From CADCTP01 sp963849885 (lineage in GTDB: Bacteria > Actinomycetota > Actinomycetes > Mycobacteriales > CADCTP01), in contig CAWKIV010000023.1 of assembly GCA_963849885.1 (NCBI GenBank), positions 124,001 through 188,000 on the forward strand: DNA of 64,000 bases, given 5' to 3'. Position 1 is the first letter of the stretch. The number at the start of each line of letters is the position of its first letter. The notes beneath the pieces were generated by a model. The model did not search any database and was not told where the DNA came from. It was given only the letters and a program-made list of their open reading frames with translations. The position numbers and the translations under genes were made by a program. Positions 45,506 to 53,821 of this stretch are shown here, in pieces.

Positions 45506-47851
45506 CTACAGGCCGGCCAGCCGCTCCCGCAGCTCGGTGGCGGCGGGCTCCTCGACGCCGTCGAGCCGCTGCTCGGCCTGCCGGGCCAGCCGGCCGGCGG
45601 CGGCCGGGTCGCCGGCGGCGGCGGCGAGCTCGGCCTGGGCGATCAGCGCGGTGAGCGCGCCGACGGAGTCGCCGAGCTGGTCGTGCAGCCGGCCGCACCG
45701 CTCGTGGTCGCGGGCGGCGCCGGCGTAGTCGCCGAGGGACCGGCGGACCTCGGCCAGGTCGCCGAGGATCTCGGCCTCGCAGTGCCGGTCGCCGACGGCG
45801 CGGGCCGCGGCCAGCGCCTCCTGCTGGGTGGCCATCGCCTCGGCGAGCCGGCCGAGCCCGTGCTGGGCCTTGCCCATGTTGTTGAGGCTGACGCTCTCCG
45901 CCTGCCGGTCCTGCCGGCGCCGGCAGATCTCCAGGTCGCGGCGGAAGCAGTCGATCGCGGCGGCGAAGTTGCCGGTCATCCGGTACGACTCGCCGAGGTT
46001 GTTGAGGATCTGCGCGGCGCCCTCCTCGTCGCCGAGCCGCTCCCGGATGGTCAGCGCCTCGGCGAAGCAGGTCCGCGCGGCCGCCATGTCGCCGCGCACG
46101 GTGTGCACGATGCCGAGGGCGTTGTCCACCCAGGCCTCGGCGACCGGGTCCGCGGCCCGGCCGGCCGCGGCCCGGGCCATCAGCAGCGCGGCCAGGAACT
46201 GCGACCAGGTCCGCCGGGTCTCGAAGAACGAGTAGAGCGCGATCGGCAGCTGCCAGGCGACGTCGTCGTGGCCGTGCTCGACGGCCAGCCGGACGGCGGC
46301 GAGCATGGCCACCCGTTCGGTCTCGCACCAGGTCAGGGCCTCGTCGTAGCTGTCGATGGCGGGCAGCTGCTCGGGCCGGCCGGGCTGGTAGGGCAGCTGG
46401 CGGCGGTGCGGGGCGAGCAGCCGGTTGGCCTTGTCCGCGGACCGCAGATACCAGTCCAGCAGGGCGCGGACCGCGCCGGCCCGGACCGCCGGGTCCTCCT
46501 CGACCTCGAGCCGGTCGCGGGCGTAGACGTGCAGCAGGTCGTGGAACCGGTACCGCCCCGGCAGCACCTGCTCCAGCAGGTGCTCGTCGACCAGCGTCTC
46601 CAGCATGCCGGTCACCTCGGCCACCGGGTCCCCGGTCAGCGCCGCCGCCGCGTACGCGCAGGCGTCCCGGCCGGGATGCAGCGCCAGCAGCCGGAACAGC
46701 CGCCGGTGGGCCGGGTCCAGCTGCCCGTACGACAGCTCGAACACCGCCCGCACCGCCACGTCGCTGACCGCCAGCTCGGCCAGCCGCCGCTCCGCCCGCT
46801 CCACCCGGCCGACCAGGTCGGCCACCCGCCACGCCGGCCGCGACCGCAGCCGCCGCGCCGCCAGCGCCACCGCCAGCGGCAGGTGCCCGCACAGCTCCAC
46901 CAGCCGCCGCGCCGCCGCCGGCTCGGCCGCGACCCGCTCCGGGCCGACCACCCGCTCCAGCAGCGCCAGCGCGTCCGCCGGCGGGAACACCCCCAGCGGC
47001 AGCGGCTGCGCCCCGTCCAGCCCGTTCAGCGCCCGCCGGCTGGTCACCAGCACCCCGCAGCTGCCGCTGCCGGGCAGCAGCGGCCGCACCTGGTCCTCGG
47101 TCGCCGCGTCGTCCAGCAGCACGATCGCCCGCCGCCCGTCCAGCCGGGCCCGGTAGAGCGCCGCCCGCTCCTCCAGCCCGGCCGGCAGCTCCGCGCCGGA
47201 CACCCCCAGCTGGCGCAGGAAGCCCTCCAGCACCGCCGCCGGGTCCGCCGGCTCCCCCGTCCCGGAGAAGCCCCGCAGGTCCGCGTGCAGCTGCAGCTCG
47301 TCGAACCGCCGCTTCTCGGCGTGCGCCACGTGGATCGCCAGCCGGGTCTTCCCGGTCCCGGCCATCCCCTCGATCACCACGATCGGCAGCCCGGTCCCCG
47401 GCCCGTCGTCCCCGGCCAGCAGCGCCCGGGCCCGGGCCACCTCCCGCTCCCGCCCGGTGAAGTCCCGGATGTCGTGCGGGATCTGGGCCAGCGACGCCGG
47501 CGCGGCCGCCACCCGGCCGACCACGCCCGCCGTCCCCGCCCCCACCGCCGGCCGCAGCACCTCGGTCAGCCGCGCCGACCAGCCGACCGGGTCGCCGCCG
47601 AGGTGGGTGACCAGGTCGACCAGCAGCGTCTGCTTCGGCGCCCGCCGGCCGGCCAGCACGTCGCCGATCACCGACTTGCTGTAGAAGCGGCCGGTACGCG
47701 CGTGCAGCCGGCCGGAGATGTCCCGGTACGACGGCTTGCCGGCGGACAGCCACAGCTCGCGCAGCTGCTCGGCGAAGCCGGCGAGGGCGGCCGGCGCGAC
47801 CCCGGGGTGCTGGAGCTGGGGGTGCGGGGCGGGCTGGGGGGATTCGGACAT
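45506..47851 (-). CDS. STAND (NB-ARC/TPR) transcriptional regulator with N-terminal HTH
   Basis: A 781-residue signal-transduction ATPase. An N-terminal helix-turn-helix of the kind found in actinobacterial STAND proteins is seen at about 25-80 (KPSYRDISGRLHARTGRFYS, KSVIGDVLAGRRAPKQ). The NB-ARC-like ATPase follows: Walker A in VIEGMAGTGKTRLAIHVAH, Walker B in AIVLLDDAATED, sensor SGSCGVLVTSRRALNGL, and CGHLPLAVALAARRL. A winged-helix segment (LFRLLALHPGRDACAYAAAA) and a C-terminal TPR array with repeated AAQILNNLGESYRMTGNFAA-type units complete it. Its ATG overlaps the XDH large-subunit stop (TGATG), so it is the last gene of the XDH operon and may regulate purine catabolism. Confidence 0.88.
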   Translation of the reverse strand: MSESPQPAPHPQLQHPGVAPAALAGFAEQLRELWLSAGKPSYRDISGRLHARTGRFYSKSVIGDVLAGRRAPKQTLLVDLVTHLGGDPVGWSARLTEVLRPAVGAGTAGVVGRVAAAPASLAQIPHDIRDFTGREREVARARALLAGDDGPGTGLPIVVIEGMAGTGKTRLAIHVAHAEKRRFDELQLHADLRGFSGTGEPADPAAVLEGFLRQLGVSGAELPAGLEERAALYRARLDGRRAIVLLDDAATEDQVRPLLPGSGSCGVLVTSRRALNGLDGAQPLPLGVFPPADALALLERVVGPERVAAEPAAARRLVELCGHLPLAVALAARRLRSRPAWRVADLVGRVERAERRLAELAVSDVAVRAVFELSYGQLDPAHRRLFRLLALHPGRDACAYAAAALTGDPVAEVTGMLETLVDEHLLEQVLPGRYRFHDLLHVYARDRLEVEEDPAVRAGAVRALLDWYLRSADKANRLLAPHRRQLPYQPGRPEQLPAIDSYDEALTWCETERVAMLAAVRLAVEHGHDDVAWQLPIALYSFFETRRTWSQFLAALLMARAAAGRAADPVAEAWVDNALGIVHTVRGDMAAARTCFAEALTIRERLGDEEGAAQILNNLGESYRMTGNFAAAIDCFRRDLEICRRRQDRQAESVSLNNMGKAQHGLGRLAEAMATQQEALAAARAVGDRHCEAEILGDLAEVRRSLGDYAGAARDHERCGRLHDQLGDSVGALTALIAQAELAAAAGDPAAAGRLARQAEQRLDGVEEPAATELRERLAGL

Positions 47852-50163
47852 CAGGACCCGACGATATGCTCCGGCCGTACCGGGACGCGGGTCAGCGGCC
47901 GTCCGGTGGCCGCCCGGATCGCCGCCACCACCGCCGGCGTGATCGAGATCGTCGGCGGCTCGCCCACCCCGCGCAGCCCGTAGGGCGCGTGCGGGTCGGC
48001 CAGCTCCAGCACGTCCACCCGCATCGCCGGGGTGTCCAGGATGGTGGGGATCAGGTAGTCGGTGAACGACGCGTTGCGGACCACGCCGTCGACGACCTGG
48101 ATCTCCTCCATCACGGCCAGCCCGAGGCCCTGGGTGGTGCCGCCGTGGATCTGGCCGAGCAGCGCCTGCGGGTGCATCGCCTTGCCGACGTCCTGGGCGG
48201 TGGCGATCTCCACCACCCGGACCAGGCCGAGCTCCACGTCCACGTCGACGACCGCCCGGTGCGCGGCGAAGGCGTACTGCACGTGCACCCGCCCCTCGCC
48301 GGTCACCTGCCCGGTCCGCGGGTCCAGGGGCCAGGTCGGCCGGTGCCGCCACTCCACCGTGTGCTCGACCGCGTCCCCGCCGAGCACCTCGGCCAGCCCG
48401 GTCCGGGCACCGTCCACCTCGGACACCACGGTGCCCTCGTCCAGCCGCAGCCCGCCGGGGTCGGTGCCGAGCCGGGCGGCGGCCCGGGCCAGCACGTCGG
48501 CGCGGACCCGCAGGCAGGCCTCCCGGACCGCGCCGCCGGTCACGTACGTCTGCCTCGACGCCGAGGACGAGCCGGCGCTGCCGATCCGGGTGTCGGCCGG
48601 GTGGATGGCCACCGTGGGCACGCCGAGCTCGGTGCGGGCGATCTGGGCCAGCACCGTGATCAGGCCCTGGCCGACCTCGGCCGCGGCCGTGTGCACCAGC
48701 ACCGACGGCTCGCCGGCGACCACCTCGAGCCGGACCCGGGCGGTGGAGTGGTCGTCGAAGCCCTCGGAGAAGCCGACGTTCTTGATGCCCACGCCGTAGC
48801 CGACGCCGCGGACCACGCCCTCGCCCCGGGTGGTGCCGGAGATGCCGCCGGGCAGCTCGCGCGGGTCCGGCGCGGCCGGCAGCGGCGGCGGCAGCGGAGC
48901 GGCCTCGACCCGGCGGAGCAGCTCGGCCACCGGCGCCGCGCTGTCCACCACCTGGCCGCTGGCCGCCAGCGTGCCCTCCCGCATCGCGTTGCGGACCCGC
49001 ACCTCCACCGGGTCCAGCCCGCAGGCCGCGGCCAGCTTGTCCATCTGCGACTCGTACCCGAAGCAGGCCTGCACCGCGCCGAAGCCGCGCATCGCCCCGC
49101 ACGGCGGGTTGTTGGTGAAGACGGCCCGGCAGTCGATGTCCACCGCCGGCACGTCGTACGGCCCCGCGCCCAGGGTGGCCGCGTTGGCCGCCACCGCGGC
49201 CGAGGTGGACGTGTACGCGCCGCCGTCGAGCAGGATGTCCGCCCGCACCGCGAGCAGCCGGCCGTCCGCGGTGGCCCGGTGCTCGTACCGCAGCACCGCC
49301 GGGTGCCGGTGCACGTGCCCGAGGAAGGACTCGTCCCGGGTGTAGACCATCTTCACCGGCCGGCCGGTGCGCAGCGCCAGCAGGCACGCGTGCACCTGCA
49401 TGGACAGGTCCTCGCGGCCGCCGAAGGCGCCGCCGACCCCGGCCACCAGCAGCCGGACCTTGTCCTCCGGCAGCCCCAGGCAGACCGCGATCTGCCGCCG
49501 GTCGGCGTGCAGCCACTGGGTGGCCACGTGCAGCTCGACCCCGCCGTCCTCGGCCGGCACGGCCAGCCCGGACTCCGGGCCGAGGAAGGCCTGGTCCTGC
49601 ATGCCGACCTCGTACTCGCCGGTCACCACGATGTCGCCCGGCTCGGCGGGCGCGGCCGCGTCGCCGCGGCGGACCAGCACCTGGCGGACCAGGTTGCCGC
49701 CGGGGTGCACCCGCTCGGTGTCCGGGTCGAGCGCCCGGCGCATGTCGGTGACCGCGGGCAGCTCCTCCCAGTCCACCGCGACCAGCGCGGCGGCCCGGCG
49801 GGCGGTGTCCGGGTCGTCCGCGGCCACCACCGCGACCGGCTCGCCGTGGTAGCGGACCTCGTCGGCGGCGAGCACCGGCTGGTCGGCGTGCTCCAGCCCG
49901 TACAGCGGGTCGCCGGGCACGTCCGCGGCGGTGAGCACCGCCCGCACCCCGCGCACCGCCCGGGCGGCGGACAGGTCCAGCCCGCGGATCCGGGCCCGCG
50001 GGTGCGGGCTGCGCGCGGTGGCGCCCCACAGCATGCCCTCGACCCACAGGTCGGAGGAGTACGCGAACTCGCCGGTCACCTTGGGCACGCCGTCCGGGCG
50101 CAGCGGGCTGTCGCCGACCGCGCCGGGCAGCCGGGTGCCGACCGCCGGCCGGGTGGCGGTCAC
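47851..50163 (-). CDS. Xanthine dehydrogenase molybdenum-binding (large) subunit
   Basis: A 770-residue molybdenum-cofactor hydroxylase subunit of the xanthine oxidase family. The first domain begins VGDSPLRPDGVPKVTGEFAY; Moco domains include VAGVGGAFGGREDLSMQVHA, NNPPCGAMRGFGAVQACFGY, AAAEVGQGLITVLAQIARTE, and the catalytic Glu region LRGVGEPPTISITPAVVAAI. The PCGAMRGFG motif with the Arg that orients purine substrate favours xanthine dehydrogenase over CO dehydrogenase. The GTG at 50163 overlaps the Fe-S subunit stop. No XdhC/MocA maturation gene is in the operon as seen. Confidence 0.93.
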   Translation of the reverse strand: MTATRPAVGTRLPGAVGDSPLRPDGVPKVTGEFAYSSDLWVEGMLWGATARSPHPRARIRGLDLSAARAVRGVRAVLTAADVPGDPLYGLEHADQPVLAADEVRYHGEPVAVVAADDPDTARRAAALVAVDWEELPAVTDMRRALDPDTERVHPGGNLVRQVLVRRGDAAAPAEPGDIVVTGEYEVGMQDQAFLGPESGLAVPAEDGGVELHVATQWLHADRRQIAVCLGLPEDKVRLLVAGVGGAFGGREDLSMQVHACLLALRTGRPVKMVYTRDESFLGHVHRHPAVLRYEHRATADGRLLAVRADILLDGGAYTSTSAAVAANAATLGAGPYDVPAVDIDCRAVFTNNPPCGAMRGFGAVQACFGYESQMDKLAAACGLDPVEVRVRNAMREGTLAASGQVVDSAAPVAELLRRVEAAPLPPPLPAAPDPRELPGGISGTTRGEGVVRGVGYGVGIKNVGFSEGFDDHSTARVRLEVVAGEPSVLVHTAAAEVGQGLITVLAQIARTELGVPTVAIHPADTRIGSAGSSSASRQTYVTGGAVREACLRVRADVLARAAARLGTDPGGLRLDEGTVVSEVDGARTGLAEVLGGDAVEHTVEWRHRPTWPLDPRTGQVTGEGRVHVQYAFAAHRAVVDVDVELGLVRVVEIATAQDVGKAMHPQALLGQIHGGTTQGLGLAVMEEIQVVDGVVRNASFTDYLIPTILDTPAMRVDVLELADPHAPYGLRGVGEPPTISITPAVVAAIRAATGRPLTRVPVRPEHIVGS

Positions 50164-50627
50164 GACTCCCCCGCCGCGGCGGCCCGGCGGACCGCGTCGA
50201 TGATCATCTGGTAGCCGGTGCACCGGCACAGGTTGCCGGCCAGCGCCTCCCGGATCTCCGGCTCCGAGGGGTCCGCGGAGCGGCGGAGCAGGTCGTGCAC
50301 GGCGACCACCAGCCCGGGCGTGCAGAAGCCGCACTGGACCGCGCCGGCGTCGAGGAAGGCCTGCTGCACCGGGTGCAGGTCCGCCCCGGCGGCCAGCCCC
50401 TCCACGGTGCGCACCGCCCGGCCGTCGGCCTGCCCGGCCGCGACCAGGCAGGCGCACACCGGCACGTCGTCGAGGTAGACGGTGCAGGAGCCGCACTCGC
50501 CCTCCTCGCAGGCGTTCTTGCTGCCGGGCAGGCCCATCCGCTCGCGCAGCGCGAGCAGCAGGCTCTCCCCCGGCGGCACCCCCTCCACCGTGCGCGGCGT
50601 CCCGTTGACCGTGCAGGTCAGCCTCAT
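50160..50627 (-). CDS. Xanthine dehydrogenase [2Fe-2S] subunit
   Basis: A 155-residue electron-transfer subunit. The plant-ferredoxin-like cluster is bound by NACEEGECGSCTVYLDDVPV followed by CACLVAAG; the second, alpha-helical cluster by VQCGFCTPGLVVAVHDLL and AGNLCRCTGYQMIIDAV. All eight Cys are present. It overlaps its neighbours by four bases on each side, between the FAD and Mo subunits. Confidence 0.95.
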   Translation of the reverse strand: MRLTCTVNGTPRTVEGVPPGESLLLALRERMGLPGSKNACEEGECGSCTVYLDDVPVCACLVAAGQADGRAVRTVEGLAAGADLHPVQQAFLDAGAVQCGFCTPGLVVAVHDLLRRSADPSEPEIREALAGNLCRCTGYQMIIDAVRRAAAAGES

Positions 50628-51508
50628 GCCGCCGCCCCCGTCCGGTAGCCGAGCCAGGCGCGCTGCAGCACCCGGCGACCGAGCACGGCCAGCGCGTGCC
50701 GGCGGTACGCGGCGGTGCCGCGGACGTCGTCGATGGGCGCCGCGGCCGCGGCCACCAGCTCGCCGAAGCGGTCGGCGACCGGGTCCGGCAGCTCGCCGCG
50801 GGAGTCCCACAGCCCGCGCCCGGCGATCTCGCCGGTCACGTACACCTCCGCCTCGACCGCGCGGCGCGGCGTCGGCGCGACCGAGCCGAGCCCGGTGCCG
50901 ACCGTGCCGGCCGCCGGGTCCAGCCCGACCGCGACCGAGCACACCGCGATCACCATCGCGTTGCGGGTGCCCACCTTCGCGAACTCCTGCGGCCCCCGGG
51001 CCACCGGCAGCTCGACCGCGGCGATCAGCTCGTCCGGGGCCAGCACGGTCCGCTTCACCCCGGTGAAGAACTCGCCGACCGGCAGCTGCCGGGTGCCCCG
51101 CACCGAGGCCAGCTCCACCACCGCGTCGGCGGCCAGCAGCGGCGGGTGGCAGTCGCCGGCCGGCGAGGCGGAGGCCAGGTTGCCGCCGACCGTGCCGCGG
51201 TTGCGGATCTGCGGCGAGCCGACGGTCCGGGCCGCCGCGGCCAGCCCGGGCGCCAGCTCGGCCAGCTCCCGGACCAGCCGCGCGTACGGCACCGCGGCGC
51301 CGATCCGCAGCCGGCCGTCGTCCCGGACCCAGTCGGCCAGCCCCTCGACCCGGGTGAGGTCGAGCAGCGCGTCCGGCCGGGCGTGACCGCGGTTGACCGC
51401 GACCATCAGATCGGTGCCGCCGGCGATCGGCACGGTCTCCGGTCGCGCGGCCTTCTCGGCCAGCGCGTCCTCCCACCGCGTCGGTGCGGCGAAGGTCGCC
51501 ATGGTCAT
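50624..51508 (-). CDS. Xanthine dehydrogenase FAD-binding subunit
   Basis: A 294-residue FAD subunit passing electrons to NAD+. The FAD-binding loops are TVPIAGGTDLMVAVNRGHAR and TVGSPQIRNRGTVGGNLASA, followed by SPAGDCHPPLLAADAVVELA; the CO_deh_flav_C domain ends the protein. I took the ATG at 51508 (MTMATFAAPTRWED), the family's usual start, over the longer ATG/GTG at 51544. It is first in the operon FAD, Fe-S, Mo, STAND regulator, with four-base overlaps. Confidence 0.93.
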   Translation of the reverse strand: MTMATFAAPTRWEDALAEKAARPETVPIAGGTDLMVAVNRGHARPDALLDLTRVEGLADWVRDDGRLRIGAAVPYARLVRELAELAPGLAAAARTVGSPQIRNRGTVGGNLASASPAGDCHPPLLAADAVVELASVRGTRQLPVGEFFTGVKRTVLAPDELIAAVELPVARGPQEFAKVGTRNAMVIAVCSVAVGLDPAAGTVGTGLGSVAPTPRRAVEAEVYVTGEIAGRGLWDSRGELPDPVADRFGELVAAAAAPIDDVRGTAAYRRHALAVLGRRVLQRAWLGYRTGAAA

Positions 51509-51605
51509 CCCCGCATCTTCCCCCACCGCCGCCCGGACGGGCACCGCCCCTCCCGGTTGCCGCCGGCCCTACCCTGGCCGGGAGCCCTCGGGGAGGTGCG
51601 CTGCG

Positions 51606-52469
51606 GTGCGCGACCGGTACCGGTGGTTGCGGCGGATCGAGCAGCTGGACCCGCTGCGCGACCACCAGGAGATCTACCGGATCTCGGCCGGCCACGAGTT
51701 CCCCTGGGACTACCAGCGGGCGCTGGAGCTGGCCCTCTTCCGGACGTACTGCGTGCCGAGCATCTCGGCGCTGCTGGACGCCACCGGCGAGTTCCGGGTC
51801 CGGCCGCAGCAGCGGTACGACGACACCGCGCTGCTGATGGCCGAGCTGGCCGCGCACGGCTACGACTCGCCCCGCGGCCGGGAGGCGCTGCGGGTGGTCA
51901 ACCGGCTGCACGGCCGCCACGACATCGCCGCCGAGGACATGCGCTACGTGCTGTCCACGTTCGTCTTCGAGCCGATCGACTGGCTGGACCGGTTCGGCTG
52001 GCGGCCGCTGTCCGCGCACGAGCGGCTGGCCGCGTTCCACTTCTACCGGGCCGTCGGCGCCCGGATGGGCATCCGCGACGTGCCGGCGGACTACGCCGGG
52101 TTCCGCCGGTTCAAGACCGGCTACGAGGCGGCGGCGTACCGGTACGCGGAGACCAACCGGCGGGTCGGCGGCCACACCCTCGACCTGCTGCGCGGCTGGT
52201 ACCCGCGGCCGCTGCGGCCGGCGGTGGACGTCGCCGTCCGCGGCCTGCTCGACCCGCCGGTGCTCGCCGCCTTCGGCCTGCCGCCCGCCCCGCGCTGGGC
52301 CGCGGCGGCGACGCGGGCCGGGCTGCGGGCGCGGGCGGCCGCCGTGCGCACGCTGCTCCCGCCGCGCACCCGGTCCCGGCTGGCCGCCGACCCGCGCAAC
52401 CGCAGCTATCCCGGCTATCCGACCGGCTACCGCCCGTCCGACCTCGGCGCCCCGGACCCCGGGCGCTGA
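51606..52469 (+). CDS. MpaB/DUF2236-like oxygenase-family protein
   Basis: A 287-residue helical protein related to the DUF2236/MpaB family (ER-bound oxygenase and latex-clearing-protein relatives). Segments LRDHQEIYRISAGHEFPWDY, NRLHGRHDIAAEDMRYVLST and VFEPIDWLDRFGWRPLSAHE fit that family, with scattered His and Arg that could be haem or metal ligands. No transmembrane segment is evident. The GTG at 51606 has GGGGAGGTGC upstream. It is divergent from the XDH operon and convergent with the LLM gene, 15 bases away. The substrate is unknown. Confidence 0.78.
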   Translation: MRDRYRWLRRIEQLDPLRDHQEIYRISAGHEFPWDYQRALELALFRTYCVPSISALLDATGEFRVRPQQRYDDTALLMAELAAHGYDSPRGREALRVVNRLHGRHDIAAEDMRYVLSTFVFEPIDWLDRFGWRPLSAHERLAAFHFYRAVGARMGIRDVPADYAGFRRFKTGYEAAAYRYAETNRRVGGHTLDLLRGWYPRPLRPAVDVAVRGLLDPPVLAAFGLPPAPRWAAAATRAGLRARAAAVRTLLPPRTRSRLAADPRNRSYPGYPTGYRPSDLGAPDPGR

Positions 52470-52484
52470 CCGCCGGCCGGCCGG

Positions 52485-53534
52485 TCAGGCGAAGGCCGGC
52501 ATCACCTCGTCGTGCACGAGCTGCAGCTGCTCGTCGACCGTCGCCACGCCGTCCAGGTCCCGGCCCATCAGCGCCTTCACCAGCGCGGCGTCGGTGATGG
52601 CGAGGATGAGGTGGTTGACCCCCGCGTCCACGATCTCGGTGCGGAGCTTGGCCACGCACTCCTCCGGGGTCCCGGCGACCGACAGCCGCTCGGCGATCTC
52701 CGGCGAGGTGAGCTCGATCGCCCCGGCCAGGTCGCCCTTGCCGAGCGCGTCGACGACCGGCTGCAGGTCCTGCGGGTCGACCCCGTTGCGCTGCAGCTGC
52801 TCGGCCGGCATGGACGACGCGTAGAGGCCGACCATGCTGCGCGCCGCCTCCTTGGCGGCGGCGGAGTCCCGGCCGACCGCGAAGACCACCCAGGCGCCGA
52901 GGTCGAGCGACTGCCAGTCCCGGCCGGCCCGGTCGGCGCCGATCTTGACGTTCTCCACCATGTAGTCGTACGCCTCGCGGGTGTAGCTGAGCGCGTGGTG
53001 GACCCCGTCGGAGATCTCGCCCGCGAGCTGGAACGACTTGGGTCCGCGCATCGCGCCGATCTTGAGCGGCAGCCGCTCCTGCACCGGCCGGGCGAAGGTG
53101 AACAGCCCGGAGTAGTTGTAGAAGTCGCCCTCGAACGTGATCGCGCCCTCGTCGAGGAAGGTGCGGATCACCTGGTGCGCCTCCTGCACCCGGGACAGCG
53201 GCTTCCGGCTCGCCCAGTCGATGTGGTACTGGGCCAGCAGGCCGAAGTTGCCGCACGAGATGACGCACTCGGCCCGCCCGCCGGTCAGCTCGTCGAGCGT
53301 CGCCACCGCCTGCGTGATCAGCGTCGGCTCGCGCAGGATGATGCCGGACACGCTCGGCCCGAAGCGGATCTGCCGGGTCTTGTCCGCCGCCGCCGCGAAC
53401 AGCAGCCACATGTCCTTGTGCCAGGTCTCGTCGGCCGCGTAGCAGGCGTGGAAGCCGAGCTCGTCCGCCTTCCGGATCGACGCCAGGGAGTCGACGAGCG
53501 GGTAGTCGGGCAGCATCACGTAGCTGAACCTCAT
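52485..53534 (-). CDS. LLM-class (F420-dependent type) oxidoreductase
   Basis: A 349-residue luciferase-like monooxygenase-family TIM barrel. FSYVMLPDYPLVDSLASIRK begins the barrel; ELGFHACYAADETWHKDMWL, RFGPSVSGIILREPTLITQA and ATLDELTGGRAECVISCGNF are typical of the F420-dependent reductase branch (MER-like), and the C-terminal GTPEECVAKLRTEIVDAGVN closes it. Flavin versus F420 cannot be decided from sequence alone. The ATG at 53534 overlaps the upstream 96-residue gene by four bases, so the four genes from 56630 to 52485 form one operon. Confidence 0.9.
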   Translation of the reverse strand: MRFSYVMLPDYPLVDSLASIRKADELGFHACYAADETWHKDMWLLFAAAADKTRQIRFGPSVSGIILREPTLITQAVATLDELTGGRAECVISCGNFGLLAQYHIDWASRKPLSRVQEAHQVIRTFLDEGAITFEGDFYNYSGLFTFARPVQERLPLKIGAMRGPKSFQLAGEISDGVHHALSYTREAYDYMVENVKIGADRAGRDWQSLDLGAWVVFAVGRDSAAAKEAARSMVGLYASSMPAEQLQRNGVDPQDLQPVVDALGKGDLAGAIELTSPEIAERLSVAGTPEECVAKLRTEIVDAGVNHLILAITDAALVKALMGRDLDGVATVDEQLQLVHDEVMPAFA

Positions 53535-53821
53535 GGGGACTCCTCCCCCTCCATCGACGTGGGGTCGCGCGGCGACTCCCCGGACATCAGCTCCTCGCCG
53601 GAGACCACCGAGTCCGCCCAGTGGGCGTGCATCCAGGCCAGGTGCTCCCAGCGGCTGGCCACGATGCGGTGGGTGTCCCAGGCCGGGAGGTCGTGCTGGC
53701 GGACGTGGTCCCGCATCAGCGCGGGGTCCACCTCGTACACGTGGTCGAAGCGCATGACCACCGTCCCGTTGACGCGCCGGGGCTCGGGCGGGCGCTGCGC
53801 CGACAGCCGGAACCCGATCAC
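53531..53821 (-). CDS. Unknown 96-residue protein of the redox operon
   Basis: A 96-residue protein I do not recognise. It starts at a GTG (53821) overlapping the flavoprotein stop and ends overlapping the LLM start, which makes translation likely. Its sequence has a basic N-terminus (MIGFRLSAQRPPEPRRVNG), then RFDHVYEVDPALMRDHVRQH and a His/Trp-rich stretch SRWEHLAWMHAHWADSVVSG, and an acidic tail. The regularly spaced His and Trp suggest a cofactor or metal contact, or a subunit that docks the LLM protein onto the flavoprotein; both are inference. No signal peptide or membrane span. Confidence 0.7.
   Translation of the reverse strand: MIGFRLSAQRPPEPRRVNGTVVMRFDHVYEVDPALMRDHVRQHDLPAWDTHRIVASRWEHLAWMHAHWADSVVSGEELMSGESPRDPTSMEGEESP

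Noticed and set aside
47851..50163. Carbon monoxide dehydrogenase large subunit
   Set aside because: The CoxL active-site loop with its Cys (VAYRCSFR-type) is not seen; PCGAMRGFG and the overall pattern fit xanthine dehydrogenase-like enzymes.
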